Source: Solirubrobacterales bacterium
Lineage (GTDB): Bacteria > Actinomycetota > Thermoleophilia > Solirubrobacterales > 70-9
Assembly: GCA_020438425.1 (NCBI GenBank)
Contig: JAGQUQ010000008.1
Coordinates: 1-53,259 of the forward strand
Direction: 5' to 3'
DNA length: 53,259 nucleotides
Shown here: in pieces, positions 15,398-30,508 of the stretch
Layout: each line of letters starts with the position of its first letter
Position numbering within the stretch: position 1 is the first letter of the stretch
Made by a program: the position numbers and the translations under genes
Notes under the pieces: model-generated
What the model was told of the DNA's origin: nothing
The model's input: the letters and a program-made list of their open reading frames with translations, nothing else
Database searches by the model: none

Positions 15398-17545
15398 CTA
15401 TTTGATGAACATCATCTCGCTGTACTTCGGCAGCGGCCAGTAGTTGTCGGCGACGATTCGCTCGAGCTTGTCAGCCACGACCCGGACCTCGTGCATGGCA
15501 GCGAGCTGCTTGTCGCGGGCGTAGATCGCGAGGTCCATGCCCTCCTCTTCGATGCCGTCCGGGTAGCCGTTGGCGTCCTCGAGGGCGATGGTCCTGTCGA
15601 CCAGCTCGTCGAAAAGCCCGCGGCTTTCCTTCTCGAGCAGATCGGCGTCGGCGTCGTCGAGCAGGATCAGGTGCTTTGCGACAGCCGGGATGATCTGCGT
15701 CCTGGCGATCGTCGCGGCAGTCTCCGCCTCGATGTTCGCGTTCATGGCGTACTGCTCGACCCAGACCTCGAAGCGGGCTTCAAGTTCGCGCTCGGAGAGC
15801 ACGTTGTACTTGTCGAAAGCTTCGATGGTCGAAGGGGCGACGACCTCGGGCAGGGCGTCCGGGGTGGTGCGCAGGTTCTTGAGGCCACGCTTCTCGGCTT
15901 CCTTCTGCCATTCCTCCGAGTAGCCGTCGCCGCCGAAGATGATGCGGCGGTTCTCGACGTAGGAGTCGGTCACGACCTTGATCACCTTGGCGGCCAGGTC
16001 GTCGCCCTCGGCGGTTTCCAGCTTGCCGGCAAGGTCGTCGATCGCTTCGGCGACGATCGTGTTCAGCACGGTGTTGGTGAAGGCCAGCGACATGCTCGAA
16101 CCGAGCGCCCGGAACTCGAACTTGTTGCCGGTAAAGGCGAAGGGCGAGGTCCGGTTGCGGTCGCCGCCGTCCATCGGCAGGTCGGGAAGGACTTCGGCTC
16201 CGAGATCGAGGACCTCGTCCGGGGTGTGGGGGTCACCCTCGCCGGCTGCCATCGTTTCGAAGACCTTCTCCAGCTCTGCGCCGAGGAAGATCGAGATGAT
16301 CGCCGGCGGCGCTTCGTTGGCACCGAGGCGGTGGTCCTGGCCGATGTTGGCCACGGTTGCCCGCATCAGGCCCTGATGCTTGTCCACCGCCTGGATCACG
16401 GCGGCACAGAAGAACAGGAAGCTGAGGTTCTCGGCCGGGGTGTCGCCCGGATCGAGCAGGTTGTGACCGGTGTCCGTGCCCATCGACCAGTTGTTGTGCT
16501 TGCCCGAGCCATTCACGCCGGCGAACGGCTTCTCGTGGAGCAGGCAGACCAAGCCGTACTGGCGGGCCTTGCTCTGGAGTACCTGCATCAGCAGCTGCTG
16601 ATGGTCGGAGCCCACGTTCGAGTTCTCGAACATCGGGGCGACCTCGTACTGGGCGGGAGCGACCTCGTTGTGGCGGGTGGTGATCGGCACGCCGAGCTTG
16701 GCCAGTTCGGCCTCGCAATCCATCATGTAGGCGAGCACCCGTTCCGGAATGGCGCCGAAGTAATGGTCGTCGAGCTCATGACCCTTGGCCGGCTGGGCGC
16801 CGAACAGGGTACGGCCGGTCAGGACCAGGTCGGGACGGGCGTAGTAGTACTGCTCGTCGATCAGGAAGTACTCCTGCTCCGGGCCGACCGTGGTCACCAC
16901 GCGGGAAGTTTCCTCGTCACCGAGCAGTTTGAGCGCCTTGACCGCGGAACGCGAAAGCGCGTCCATCGAACGCAGCAGCGGGATCTTGGCGTCCAGTGCC
17001 TCGCCGGTCCAGGAGGCGAAGGCGGTCGGGATGCAGAGCAGGGTGCCGTTCGGGTTGTCCAGCAGGAAGGCGGGGCTGGTCGGGTCCCAGGCGGTGTAAC
17101 CGCGGGCCTCGAAGGTGGCGCGAATACCGCCGGTGGGGAACGAGGAGGCGTCAGGTTCACCCTGGATCAGCTCGCTGCCCTTGAACTTGGCGATCGAGCC
17201 GCCTTCGTCGGTCGGCCGGAAGAACGAGTCGTGCTTTTCGGCGGTGAGACCGGTCAGCGGCTGGAAGACGTGGGTGTAGTGGGTGGCGCCGTTCTCGAGC
17301 GCCCAGTCCTTCATCGCGTCGGCGACGGCATCGGCCAGATCCACGTCGAGGGCTTCGCCCCGTTCGAGGGTGCCCTGAAGGCGTTCGAAGACATCGGCCG
17401 GGAGCCGCTCCTTCTGGGTCTTGATCGAGAAGACGTTGCTGCCGAAGACGACGTTCTCTTCCTTGGTCAGGTCAGTGGATTCAACGGCTGAACCGTTGGC
17501 GTTCCACTGGGCAGCGGTCACGTTCTTCTGGCGAATCGCGGTCAT
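15398..17545 (-). CDS. glnN: Type III glutamine synthetase
   Basis: 715 residues, matching the large (about 700 aa) GSIII family, which condenses glutamate and ammonia with ATP in a cytoplasmic dodecamer. Readable family segments are [21 protein letters not shown] in the N-terminal domain, [11 protein letters not shown] (metal-binding Glu), [17 protein letters not shown], the [18 protein letters not shown]/metal segment, and [22 protein letters not shown] start at the ATG at 17545 because AGGAGG lies about 10 nt upstream; an in-frame ATG 24 nt earlier would include that ribosome site. It is convergent with the 2TM gene and divergent from the M23 peptidase. No GlnK or regulatory gene is adjacent. 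Confidence 0.96.
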   Translation of the reverse strand: MTAIRQKNVTAAQWNANGSAVESTDLTKEENVVFGSNVFSIKTQKERLPADVFERLQGTLERGEALDVDLADAVADAMKDWALENGATHYTHVFQPLTGLTAEKHDSFFRPTDEGGSIAKFKGSELIQGEPDASSFPTGGIRATFEARGYTAWDPTSPAFLLDNPNGTLLCIPTAFASWTGEALDAKIPLLRSMDALSRSAVKALKLLGDEETSRVVTTVGPEQEYFLIDEQYYYARPDLVLTGRTLFGAQPAKGHELDDHYFGAIPERVLAYMMDCEAELAKLGVPITTRHNEVAPAQYEVAPMFENSNVGSDHQQLLMQVLQSKARQYGLVCLLHEKPFAGVNGSGKHNNWSMGTDTGHNLLDPGDTPAENLSFLFFCAAVIQAVDKHQGLMRATVANIGQDHRLGANEAPPAIISIFLGAELEKVFETMAAGEGDPHTPDEVLDLGAEVLPDLPMDGGDRNRTSPFAFTGNKFEFRALGSSMSLAFTNTVLNTIVAEAIDDLAGKLETAEGDDLAAKVIKVVTDSYVENRRIIFGGDGYSEEWQKEAEKRGLKNLRTTPDALPEVVAPSTIEAFDKYNVLSERELEARFEVWVEQYAMNANIEAETAATIARTQIIPAVAKHLILLDDADADLLEKESRGLFDELVDRTIALEDANGYPDGIEEEGMDLAIYARDKQLAAMHEVRVVADKLERIVADNYWPLPKYSEMMFIK

Positions 17546-17771
17546 CTGGAGAGTTCCTCCTGGTGGCAAGATTTGATTTCGAGGGAAAAGCGAATGTCAG
17601 GCTATCCCCGGGCGGCCATGCGGTCGCTTGTACCTCAGGACAAGGTTAGTTCAGGGGCACCCTCCCGTGGGACAGGGTTGGCTTGTTTCCTGCGCAAAGT
17701 GCCACTGCCGGAATCCGGATCTGCAAGTTTGTGTGCAGCAGCTCACGGAATCATCGTCTACAACTCATGTT

Positions 17772-18761
17772 ATGGTTTCCCGGATGCGAGGAGCTCCAAC
17801 GCGCAGGGGCAGGAGGCAGACGATCACCCCGGCAACGCTGATGCTGGTCGTGCTCGGCTTCCTGGCACTCACATTCATCGTTCTCCTGCCGGCCCAGGCG
17901 GGTGCGGCATACCTGGACGGGGCCGGCACCGCTTCACTCGAGAACTCGCCGGTTGATCCGGTCGACCCCTCACCCGCGCCCGGCACGGTGAGCGAAGGGG
18001 CGGGTGACGCCTCATCCTCGGCCACAACCAGCGGCGGCGGCATCGGGGTGCCCGGTCTGCCGGTGATCACCCGGATCCTCTGCCTCCGTCAATGCGTCTC
18101 CGCCAGCCGGGCAACCCGGGGGGCGATCATCGCGGTCCGGGGCAACAACCTCAACCGGGTCACCCGGGTGATCTTCCGGAGCAGGAACGGTCGCATCCGC
18201 GCGAGGTGGAGGACCAGAAGCGTGGGAGCGATAAGAGTCACCGTTCCGAGAGGGACCGTCAAGGGTTACCTCTCGGTGGTCGATACCGGTGGCAACCGCG
18301 CCCGTTCCCCGCGGGAGTTGAGGATCTACCCGATCTCGTCGATTCCGGTCGAGGTATTTCCGGTCCGGGGGCCGTTCAGTTTCGGCAGTTCCGGCTCCCG
18401 TTTCGGGGCTGGCCGTCCCGGTCACATCCATCAGGGCCAGGACCTTTCGGCCTCCTGCGGAACCAGGCTGGTTTCGATCAAGAGGGCGAGGGTTCTCTAC
18501 AACGAGTGGGACGACGGCGGCGGCAACTACGTGGTGCTGCACAACATCGGCACCAACACAAACTTCGTCTTCATGCACATGATCCGCCGGTCGCCGCTCA
18601 AGGTGGGGCAGGTGGTCGGAGCCGGAGCACCGATCGGCCGCGTGGGCACCACCGGAAGTTCGTCCGGCTGCCACCTCCACTTCGAGTACTGGGTCGGACC
18701 GTGGCAAACCGGCGGCAGTCCGATCGACCCGCTTCCATACCTCAAGTCCCTGCTCGGGTAG
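17772..18761 (+). CDS. Secreted M23-family peptidase
   Basis: About 329 residues from the ATG at 17772 (ATG at 17784 is an alternative; neither has a clear ribosome site). It has an N-terminal membrane segment (LMLVVLGFLALTFIVLLPAQAGAA) and a Ser/Pro/Gly linker, then an IPT/TIG-like beta domain (RGAIIAVRGNNLNRVTRVIF, VTVPRGTVKGYLSVVD) at about 110-190. The catalytic LytM domain has the zinc ligands HIHQGQDLSA (His, Asp) and HLHFEYW near the C terminus. Such enzymes cut peptidoglycan crossbridges or act as adaptors; all metal ligands appear present, so hydrolysis is plausible. The SxGC motif (SSSGCHLHF) precedes the HxH. Confidence 0.88.
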   Translation: MVSRMRGAPTRRGRRQTITPATLMLVVLGFLALTFIVLLPAQAGAAYLDGAGTASLENSPVDPVDPSPAPGTVSEGAGDASSSATTSGGGIGVPGLPVITRILCLRQCVSASRATRGAIIAVRGNNLNRVTRVIFRSRNGRIRARWRTRSVGAIRVTVPRGTVKGYLSVVDTGGNRARSPRELRIYPISSIPVEVFPVRGPFSFGSSGSRFGAGRPGHIHQGQDLSASCGTRLVSIKRARVLYNEWDDGGGNYVVLHNIGTNTNFVFMHMIRRSPLKVGQVVGAGAPIGRVGTTGSSSGCHLHFEYWVGPWQTGGSPIDPLPYLKSLLG

Positions 18762-18843
18762 CTGCCCTGGTCCGCATCCTTCCACCCGGGCCGGGGTTGG
18801 TAAGTTGAGCCGGCACGGCAGGGACTGCCGGCACCAGGGAACA

Positions 18844-21423
18844 ATGCTGATCGAACTTCGAAAGACCCCAAGACGGCGATTGCCGTACCCCCTGTTAATG
18901 GTGGGTCTGTTTGCTGTGACCCTCCTGGCGGTCCCGGCCGCGCCGGTCGAGGCGAAGCCGAAGCCGAAAATTGCGGTCAACATCGTTGACCCGGGTCAGA
19001 ATCCGATGCTGAACCGTGGCCTGCTCAAAGTCAAGATCAGGTCCGACCGGAAGGGCAAGATCAGGGTCCGGGCGCTTTCTTCGACCTTTGACGGAAACGG
19101 CGTGATGAAGCCGCTGACCAACGTCGCCTATCCGCGCTTCAAGCGCCCCGGCCAGTGGCGCTCGATCGGACTGAAGCTGACTACGGTCGGGCGGACGCAG
19201 GTCGCGACCTGCCAGGACCGGGACATTCAGGTCAAGGCCGGAAAGGTGCTGAGCAGGCGCAAGGCGATGCTGAGACAGTCCGCCGACTGCAAGGCGCCGG
19301 AACCGGACCTGTCGAGGGCGGAGAACTGCAACTTCATCGCCGCACCGGATCCGGCGATCTGCATGTCGCCGTTTCCGGACAACTACTACACGCTGGCCGA
19401 CGCGACTACGGCAACGGGCCGCCGGATCAACTTCACCGGGGAAGCGATGCCGGAGAATTCCGGCGGGGTCGCGATCGACCCCGAGCCCTATCGCCAGAGC
19501 GACGGTTTCAGCCAGGGGCAGACGATCTCGGTCAGGGTGCCCGGGCTCGACAACCCGGCGGCCCTGGCCCAGACCAATCCGGTCGGGTTGGCCGACCCGG
19601 CCCAGTACCTATCGGCCACCGCACCAGTCATCGTGCTCGATGCCCGAACCCGGGAGCGGCAGCCAATCTGGGTCGAGATCGACTCGAACGCGACAACCTC
19701 GAATGCGACCAGCCTGCTGATCCACCCGATGGTCAACTTCAAGTCAGCTTCCCGGTACATCGTCGTGCTCCGCAACCTGAAGGACTCGGTCGGAAACGTG
19801 CTGGCGGCCCCCGACGGATTCCGTTACTACCGCGACTTCCTGCGTTCGACCGACTCGAGGATCAACGGTCGCAGGTCTTTCTACGAAGACATCTTCAAGC
19901 GTTTGCGGGCAGCGGGAATCAAGCGCTCCACTCTCTACCTGGCCTGGGACTTCACCACCGCCAGTGACGAGAACAACAGCGGCCGGGCACTCTCGATGAG
20001 GAACCAGGCCTTCGCCCAACTTGGGGACGAAGACCTCGATGACCGCGTTGCCCAGGGCGACGCGCCCGGCTTCGAGGTGACTTCAGTCCAGGTCGATCCG
20101 AGCAGCACCGTCGCCCGGCGGGTCGAGGGGACCTTCGAGGTTCCATGTTTTCTCGACCATCCTTCATCGGCCAATGAGTGCGCGACCGGGGCCACCCTGA
20201 ACCTCGATCAGGACGGAGTCCCTCAGCCAAACGGCACCTACGAGGCGAACTTCGAATGCATCATTCCGAACGCGATCGTCAATCCCGGCTCGGTCGATCC
20301 CGAAGATCTGCCGACACCAGACCTGCGTGGCCGCGCGATCGTGTACGGCCACGGACTGATGGGATCGATCGGCGGCGAGATTCACGCCGAGTCGCAGCGC
20401 AAGACCGCGGCGAAGGGATTCACGATCTGTGGCACCGACGAGATCGGCATGTCCACAGGAGACATCGTCACGGTCACCGGCGCCCTGATGAACCTTTCGA
20501 ATTTCCCCAAAGTCGCGGACCGGCTTCAGCAGGGTCTCTTGAACGAGCTCCTGCTTGGCCGGCTGATGATCCTCCCGGACGGTTTCGCCTCGAAGGCGGC
20601 TTTCCGGTTCGATCCCGGTGAGGTCAGCCCGGCCGAAGTCCCGGGCGGAGACGGAAACGCGGTCGTGCCGGATGTAAGCACCCTCGAAGCGGCCCTCAAG
20701 ACCGGTCCGAATGTCCGGGCCTGGTACCGCGGCATCAGCCAGGGCGGAATCATGGGCGGAGCGCTCATGGCATTGGCCCCCGACTTCGACAAGGGGGCGC
20801 TGGGAGTGGCAGCGATGAATTACTCGGTGCTCCTGACCCGCTCGGGCTCCTGGGGCACTTACGGCGCATTCTTCAATCCGGCCTACCCGAATCAGGTCGA
20901 GCGACCGCTTGCCCTGGGCCTGATCCAGATGCTCTGGGACAGGGGAGAGCCAAACGGGTATGCCAACCGCATGACTACGGACCCGCTTCCCGACACGCCA
21001 CCCCATCAGGTTCTGTTCGACACCGCCTTCGGCGATCACCTGGTCACCAACTGGCAGACCAACGTGGAAGCCCGCACGGTCGGGGCAAAGGCGATCAGCC
21101 CGCTGGTCGACGAGGCCCGGTGGCCCGGGGTGGACTGGGACTGGGGCCTCGAACCGGTGACCACTTTCCCGCACTACGGATCGGCAGTGGCCTACTGGGA
21201 CAGCGGGCCGCTCAGACCGGGGCCGGGGCCGGACGGATTCATCGGAACCGACCCCGCTCCGATCACGAATACTGCCCCGCCATCGGGCGAAGATCCGCAT
21301 GAACACCCCCGCGTGACCGACAGTGCAATCGAGATGATCGACGGCTTCCTGCGGACCAACGGAGCGGTCAACAATCCCTGTGCTCCCGGCCCCTGCCTCG
21401 CTGGCGGCTGGACCGGCTCTTGA
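18844..21423 (+). CDS. Large secreted alpha/beta-hydrolase (lipase/esterase-like)
   Basis: 859 residues from the ATG at 18844 (an in-frame TTG at 18805 is less likely). The signal peptide ends APVEAKPKPK. An N-terminal beta-rich domain (about 25-95) is followed by a region like bacterial lipase N-terminal domains (VNFKSASRYIVVLRNLKDS, then YLAWDFTTASDENNSGRALS). The hydrolase part has AIVYGHGLMGS (oxyanion region) and GISQGG, a GxSxG nucleophile elbow, near residue 640; HEHPRVTD near the C terminus may carry the catalytic His. It sits directly upstream of the MCE cluster on the same strand, so a role in releasing lipid substrates is tempting but unproven. Confidence 0.75.
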   Translation: MLIELRKTPRRRLPYPLLMVGLFAVTLLAVPAAPVEAKPKPKIAVNIVDPGQNPMLNRGLLKVKIRSDRKGKIRVRALSSTFDGNGVMKPLTNVAYPRFKRPGQWRSIGLKLTTVGRTQVATCQDRDIQVKAGKVLSRRKAMLRQSADCKAPEPDLSRAENCNFIAAPDPAICMSPFPDNYYTLADATTATGRRINFTGEAMPENSGGVAIDPEPYRQSDGFSQGQTISVRVPGLDNPAALAQTNPVGLADPAQYLSATAPVIVLDARTRERQPIWVEIDSNATTSNATSLLIHPMVNFKSASRYIVVLRNLKDSVGNVLAAPDGFRYYRDFLRSTDSRINGRRSFYEDIFKRLRAAGIKRSTLYLAWDFTTASDENNSGRALSMRNQAFAQLGDEDLDDRVAQGDAPGFEVTSVQVDPSSTVARRVEGTFEVPCFLDHPSSANECATGATLNLDQDGVPQPNGTYEANFECIIPNAIVNPGSVDPEDLPTPDLRGRAIVYGHGLMGSIGGEIHAESQRKTAAKGFTICGTDEIGMSTGDIVTVTGALMNLSNFPKVADRLQQGLLNELLLGRLMILPDGFASKAAFRFDPGEVSPAEVPGGDGNAVVPDVSTLEAALKTGPNVRAWYRGISQGGIMGGALMALAPDFDKGALGVAAMNYSVLLTRSGSWGTYGAFFNPAYPNQVERPLALGLIQMLWDRGEPNGYANRMTTDPLPDTPPHQVLFDTAFGDHLVTNWQTNVEARTVGAKAISPLVDEARWPGVDWDWGLEPVTTFPHYGSAVAYWDSGPLRPGPGPDGFIGTDPAPITNTAPPSGEDPHEHPRVTDSAIEMIDGFLRTNGAVNNPCAPGPCLAGGWTGS

Positions 21424-21508
21424 CGTAAGGCTCTTACGCCGGTCGCTCAGGTAGCATGCGCGCAGGAAGGAGGCTTCTTTGGTGGGGAGAATCACCGGGT
21501 AGCTCAGA

Positions 21509-25960
<4,452 letters not shown>

Positions 25961-25964
<4 letters not shown>

Positions 25965-27469
25965 GCCAGGACCACCGCAAGCCCAGCCGCTACAACCAGC
26001 AGTTCTTCCGTCAATGGGGAGGGCCCGGGCCGCTTTTCTTCGGCCTCGTCGCGGTGATCCTCGTACTGGTCGGGCTGTACCTGGCATTCACCAAGTCGAT
26101 TCCGTTCACAAGCCCCGGCTACGAGGTTCAGGCCACCTTCCGCAACGCCGTCAACATCGCGATCAAGTCGCCGGTCCGGATCTCCGGAGTCAACGTCGGC
26201 AAGGTCACCGAGATGGAGCAGAAGGGCGACAACACGGTCGTGACCTTCACCGTCGAAGATGAAGGCAGGCCGATCCGCGAGGACGCATCAGCCCAGATCC
26301 GTCCCCGGCTCTTCCTCGAGGGCAACTGGTTCGTCGACCTCGATCCCGGTACGCCCGATGCCAAGGAGATGCCGGACAACGGCATGATCCCGGTCAGCAA
26401 TACGGCCACCAGCGTTCAGGTCGGTGATCTCCTGAGGACCCTCCAGACGCCGGAACGGGCCAACATCCAGCGGCTTCTCGAGAGCCTCGGCACCGGTCTC
26501 AACTCCGAGCCCACGGCCGAACAGGACCTGACTTTCGAGCCGTTCGTGCAGGGCCTGAGCGGCGGCGAGGCCCTGAACCTTGCCTACCGTGAGGGCGAGG
26601 TTGCCGCTCGTGGTACCGCGATCGTCAGCGCCGCCACTCTGGGCACCGAGACCAACGATCTCGGCAACCTGCTGCGGGGCCTCTCCCGGGTCACCGGAGC
26701 GGTCAACGAGCGCGGCGATGACATCAAGGGATTCGTCACCAACTTCGCAACCTTCACCGGAGCCCTGGCCGCCGAGTCCGAGAACCTCGGCCTGACCATC
26801 CAGCGACTGGGCCCGACCCTTGTGGTCGCCCGTCGTGCTCTGACCAGCCTCAACGCCAGCCTGCCGGCGCTGCGCGGTTTCGCGATCGCGTCGCGGCCCG
26901 GCCTGAACGAGCTTCCGCGGACGATCCGCGTAACCCGGCCCTTCCTCAGGCAGCTCCAGCAGCTGCTCACCGAACCGGAGCTCGCCGGTCTGGCCAAGAT
27001 CATCCAGCGCACGACTCCGGCGGCGGCAAGGTCGGCGGCCGAGACCCTTGAACTGCTGCCGCAGCTGCGCCTGTTCGGTCTCTGTATCGCTGACACGATC
27101 AGCCCGACCGGAGACCAGGTGATCAGCGACGGTGCCTTCAGCAACGGTCAGAAGGCTTCGCGTGAGTTCTTCTACGCAGCGGTCAGCGCCACCGGCAGCA
27201 CCAACGGTCTTGACGGCAACGGCTCCTTCGCGAGGATCCAGGGTGGCGGCGGACCGGTCACGGTCAAGATGCCCGACGACGAAAACGCCGGTGACCCGAC
27301 CTCCGACACCCTTTATGGCCGTCTGCAGTCGGCACCGCTCGGCACCTCGCCGCTGGCACCCGGCACACCGCCTATCGTGAGCGACCAGCCCTGCTACCAG
27401 CAGGATCAACCCGATCTCAACGGGCCGATGGCCGGCCCGGGAGCACCAAGTCCGGTGGCTTACCCGTGA
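25961..27469 (+). CDS. MCE-family protein, fourth of six
   Basis: 502 residues from the GTG at 25961, chosen because it gives the standard 4-nt GTGA overlap; a TTG at 25949 would add four residues. A hydrophobic segment (PLFFGLVAVILVLVGLYLAF) precedes the MCE domain (YEVQATFRNAVNIAIKSPVR, ISGVNVGKVTEMEQ, then FLEGNWFVDLDPG). The long helical portion contains repeating 'LGNLLRGLSRVTGAV'-type heptads and the tail is disordered and Pro-rich (PGAPSPVAYP). Confidence 0.92.
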
Positions 27470-28776
27470 AGCGCGCGATAAAGACACATTTCAAGGATTT
27501 CCTGGCGATCGCCGGCCTGATCGTGATCGCGATTGCCGTACTGCTGTTCATCCTTTCGAACCAGAAGGCAGCGCTGCCGTCGTGGATCCCGGGACTGGGG
27601 CAGGAGTTCTACTCGATCAATGTCGAGATGGAAACCGCCCAGGCAGTTACGCCCGGTCAGGGCCAGGCCGCCGTGATCGCCGGCATCAACGTCGGCAAGG
27701 TCGGTGCCTCGACGCTTGACGACGGCATCGCGAAGGTGCGCCTCGACATCGAGCCGGAATACAAGGAACTGATCCACGAAGACGCGCAGTTCCTGCTCCG
27801 GCCAAAGACCGGCCTGAGCGACATGGTGGTCGAGATCGACCCCGGAACCAAGGGGCCGACCCCGCCCGAGGGGACGACCTTCCCGGTTGCCCAGAGCATG
27901 TCCAACGTCCAGATGGACCAGATCCTCGCCTCGCTCGACCGTGACACGCAGGACTACCTGGTGCTGCTCCTGAACGGTGCCGGCGAGGGCCTTCACAACA
28001 AGGGCCCCGAGCTCTCGCAGGCGCTGCGCCGGTTCGGTCCCTTCGCGACATACACCGCCAGGCTCAACGGCGAGCTGGAGAAGCGGCGCAAGTTCATCGC
28101 CCGTGGCGTCCACTCCTTCAGCGAGGTCGCCTCGGAACTCGGCGACAACGGCGAAATCGTCGCCGATTTCATCTCCGCCTCGAAGGAGAACCTCGGGAAC
28201 TACGCGGCCCAGGAAGCGGCCCTGCGGGAAGCTCTGCGCGAATTCCCCTCGACCCTCGAGGCCGGGCGGATCAACCTGACCAAGTCCGACCAGCTTTCAC
28301 AACTCACCCGACCCACCCTGCTGGGCCTGATTCCCGGCGCCCGCAACCTCAGGGATTCGCTGCGTTCCGTCCAGCGACTCGCCACCGACACCACGCCGCT
28401 GGTGCGGGACAACATCCGGCCCTTCACCAGGCAGGTCCAGCCGGTCTTCAAGGAGCTCGGAAGGACCAGTCGGGCCGGCGAGAAGACGACCCCGCAGCTC
28501 CGGGGCGCCTTCACCCACATCAACACCCTGCTCAACACCCTTGCCTACAACCCCTCCGGTGACTCGGAAGGCTTCCTCTTCTACGCACCCTGGGCCAACC
28601 ACAACTTCAACGCTTCGGTGGCCTTCCAGGACGGCCTCGGACTGGTCAGGCGCAGCGTCAACATGCTTTCCTGCGCGACCGGTAACGCCGCCAACGCCGT
28701 GGTCGATCAGAACGTCCAGCTCGAAACTGCCTACCGTCTGAATCAGCTCCCGCCTCCGGAAGCGGTCTGCCCGTGA
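27466..28776 (+). CDS. MCE-family protein, fifth of six
   Basis: 436 residues from a GTG overlapping the preceding stop. One transmembrane segment (FLAIAGLIVIAIAVLLFIL) is followed by an MCE domain (YSINVEMETAQAVTPGQGQA, VIAGINVGKVGASTLD, then TGLSDMVVEIDPG). The helical region ends near residue 350, and the last 60 residues (FYAPWANHNFNASVAFQDGLG) resemble the C-terminal part of other actinobacterial MCE proteins. Start and stop overlap both neighbours by 4 nt. Confidence 0.92.
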   Translation: MKRAIKTHFKDFLAIAGLIVIAIAVLLFILSNQKAALPSWIPGLGQEFYSINVEMETAQAVTPGQGQAAVIAGINVGKVGASTLDDGIAKVRLDIEPEYKELIHEDAQFLLRPKTGLSDMVVEIDPGTKGPTPPEGTTFPVAQSMSNVQMDQILASLDRDTQDYLVLLLNGAGEGLHNKGPELSQALRRFGPFATYTARLNGELEKRRKFIARGVHSFSEVASELGDNGEIVADFISASKENLGNYAAQEAALREALREFPSTLEAGRINLTKSDQLSQLTRPTLLGLIPGARNLRDSLRSVQRLATDTTPLVRDNIRPFTRQVQPVFKELGRTSRAGEKTTPQLRGAFTHINTLLNTLAYNPSGDSEGFLFYAPWANHNFNASVAFQDGLGLVRRSVNMLSCATGNAANAVVDQNVQLETAYRLNQLPPPEAVCP

Positions 28777-30335
28777 ATAAACAGGCACCCTCAGTCGGGC
28801 AACTCATCGCCATCGCGGGCTTCGCGCTCTCCTGCTTCGGCCTGCTGCTTTTCGTCTGGGTCGCCTTCGGCGGTCCGACCCCGCTGGCCGCCCGCGGCTA
28901 CGAAGTGAAGCTGCCCCTGACTCAGGTCGGCCAGCTGGCCGAGCAGTCGCAGGTCGACATCTCGGGAATTGAGGTTGGAAGGGTCAAGTCGATCGAACTC
29001 GGTGAAGGTGACGAGGAAGGCTCGGCGATAGTCACGCTCAACATCGAGCCCGAGTACGCGCCGGTGCCGAAGGACACTCGCGCGATTCTCCGGGCCAAGA
29101 GCCTGCTCGGCGAGGCATACATCGAACTGACCCCGGGCGACAAGCGGGACGGCCTGCTCGAGGACGGCGACCAGCTCCCGCCGGCACAGGTCGCCAGATC
29201 CGTACAGCTCGACGAGGTATTCAGGACCTTCGACGAGAAGACCCGCCAGGCATTCATGCAGGGAGCGATCGACAACTCGATCGCGATCGGTGGCCGCGGA
29301 GCCACCCTGAACCAGACCCTTGGCGTCCTTCCGGGAACGATCACCTCGCTCACCGACGTGCTCCAGGTGCTCAACGAGCAGGACCAGGACGTGTCGAAGC
29401 TGATCAGGAACACCGGCGTTGTGTTCGATGCGCTCAGCAAGCGGCAGGGCCAGCTCAGCGGCATGATCCGCAACACCGACACCGTCTTCAAGACCCTGGC
29501 CGACCGGGACGAGCAACTCAAGGACTTCTTCCGGGTCTTCCCGACCTTCCTGCGCGAATCCCGGGCCACCCAGGACCGCCTCGGTGATTTCTCCGACTTC
29601 GCCACCCCGGTGGTCCGGAAGCTGGTGCCGGTGGCCGAACAGCTCTCACCGACCTTCAAGGCCTCGGCCCGGCTGGCACCGGTCAGCGAGCGGCTGTACA
29701 CAAACCTGAAGCCGGTAATCCGCAAGGCACCGAGGGCCTTCCCCTCGCTCCGGGCCTTCCTCGACGAGGACGCTCCGACGCTGCTGGCCCGCCTGCCTGA
29801 CTATCTGGCGGAACTCGATCCCTTCCTCGAGACCGCCAGCCTCTACCGCAAGGAGATTCCCTCGCTGATCGCCAACGCGGCGGCAGCGACCCAGACCGAC
29901 GTCCGGGCCGGCCGAAACTTCATCCGAGCCGGTGTTAGGCTCGGCCCCGAGACCTACACGGCCTTCCCCGGAGGCGGCGCGTCATCGGGCCGGGTCAATC
30001 CGTACACGGCACCCGGCGGTAACGACGACTTCGCCTCGGGCGGCATGCAGGTGTTCTCGTCGGCCAACTGCGCAACCTCGGTGAACGCCACGATCGCTCC
30101 CTGGAGCGCGCTCACTCCGGTCGAGCAGGCACAGTTCGGCGCCAACCTCAGGTACGGCTTCAGCGCCGCCCAGCAGGAGGACTACTACACCAAGGCGATC
30201 ACCTACCTGATGTGGAACGCGAACCAGACCAACAACGTGCCCGCACCCGCCTGCACGCAGCAGGCCCCGTTCGAGCCGATCGGCGACGATTCGCAGCCCG
30301 CCACGCAGTACCTGCACGTCTTCCGCGAACAGTAG
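28773..30335 (+). CDS. MCE-family protein, sixth of six
   Basis: 520 residues from a GTG start overlapping the fifth gene. It has a transmembrane segment (LIAIAGFALSCFGLLLFVWV) and an MCE domain (YEVKLPLTQVGQLAEQSQVD, ISGIEVGRVKSIEL, then LLGEAYIELTPG). A long helical needle region (TLNQTLGVLPGTITSLTDVLQ, IRNTDTVFKTLADRDEQL) continues to about 360. The Cys-containing C-terminal domain (FSSANCATSVNATIAPWSAL, then PACTQQAPFEPIGDD) is probably disulphide-bonded outside the cell. Last gene of the overlap-coupled cluster; the 174 bp after it separate it from the secreted paralogue array. Confidence 0.92.
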   Translation: MNKQAPSVGQLIAIAGFALSCFGLLLFVWVAFGGPTPLAARGYEVKLPLTQVGQLAEQSQVDISGIEVGRVKSIELGEGDEEGSAIVTLNIEPEYAPVPKDTRAILRAKSLLGEAYIELTPGDKRDGLLEDGDQLPPAQVARSVQLDEVFRTFDEKTRQAFMQGAIDNSIAIGGRGATLNQTLGVLPGTITSLTDVLQVLNEQDQDVSKLIRNTGVVFDALSKRQGQLSGMIRNTDTVFKTLADRDEQLKDFFRVFPTFLRESRATQDRLGDFSDFATPVVRKLVPVAEQLSPTFKASARLAPVSERLYTNLKPVIRKAPRAFPSLRAFLDEDAPTLLARLPDYLAELDPFLETASLYRKEIPSLIANAAAATQTDVRAGRNFIRAGVRLGPETYTAFPGGGASSGRVNPYTAPGGNDDFASGGMQVFSSANCATSVNATIAPWSALTPVEQAQFGANLRYGFSAAQQEDYYTKAITYLMWNANQTNNVPAPACTQQAPFEPIGDDSQPATQYLHVFREQ

Positions 30336-30508
30336 GCGGGCACCGCGGTGGCATCGCGGTTTCGCGGGCTTCGCGGATCGCGGGTCGCAACCGCAACTAC
30401 CGGGCAATATCCGGGTTCGTGTTCATGTAAGCTGCGACCGGTTAGGGAGTGGGAGCGGCTGGACAAGTCGTAACCACGTGTAATCCACAGGAGAGAAGAG
30501 AGAACCAG

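Noticed and set aside
15491-17491. Plus-strand open frame of 666 codons opposite glnN
   Set aside because: GC-rich antisense shadow; glnN on the other strand has complete family motifs and a clear ribosome site.
17573-17771. Possible c-di-AMP (ydaO) riboswitch before the M23 peptidase
   Set aside because: Such switches often precede wall hydrolases, but I do not see the conserved core motifs in this leader.
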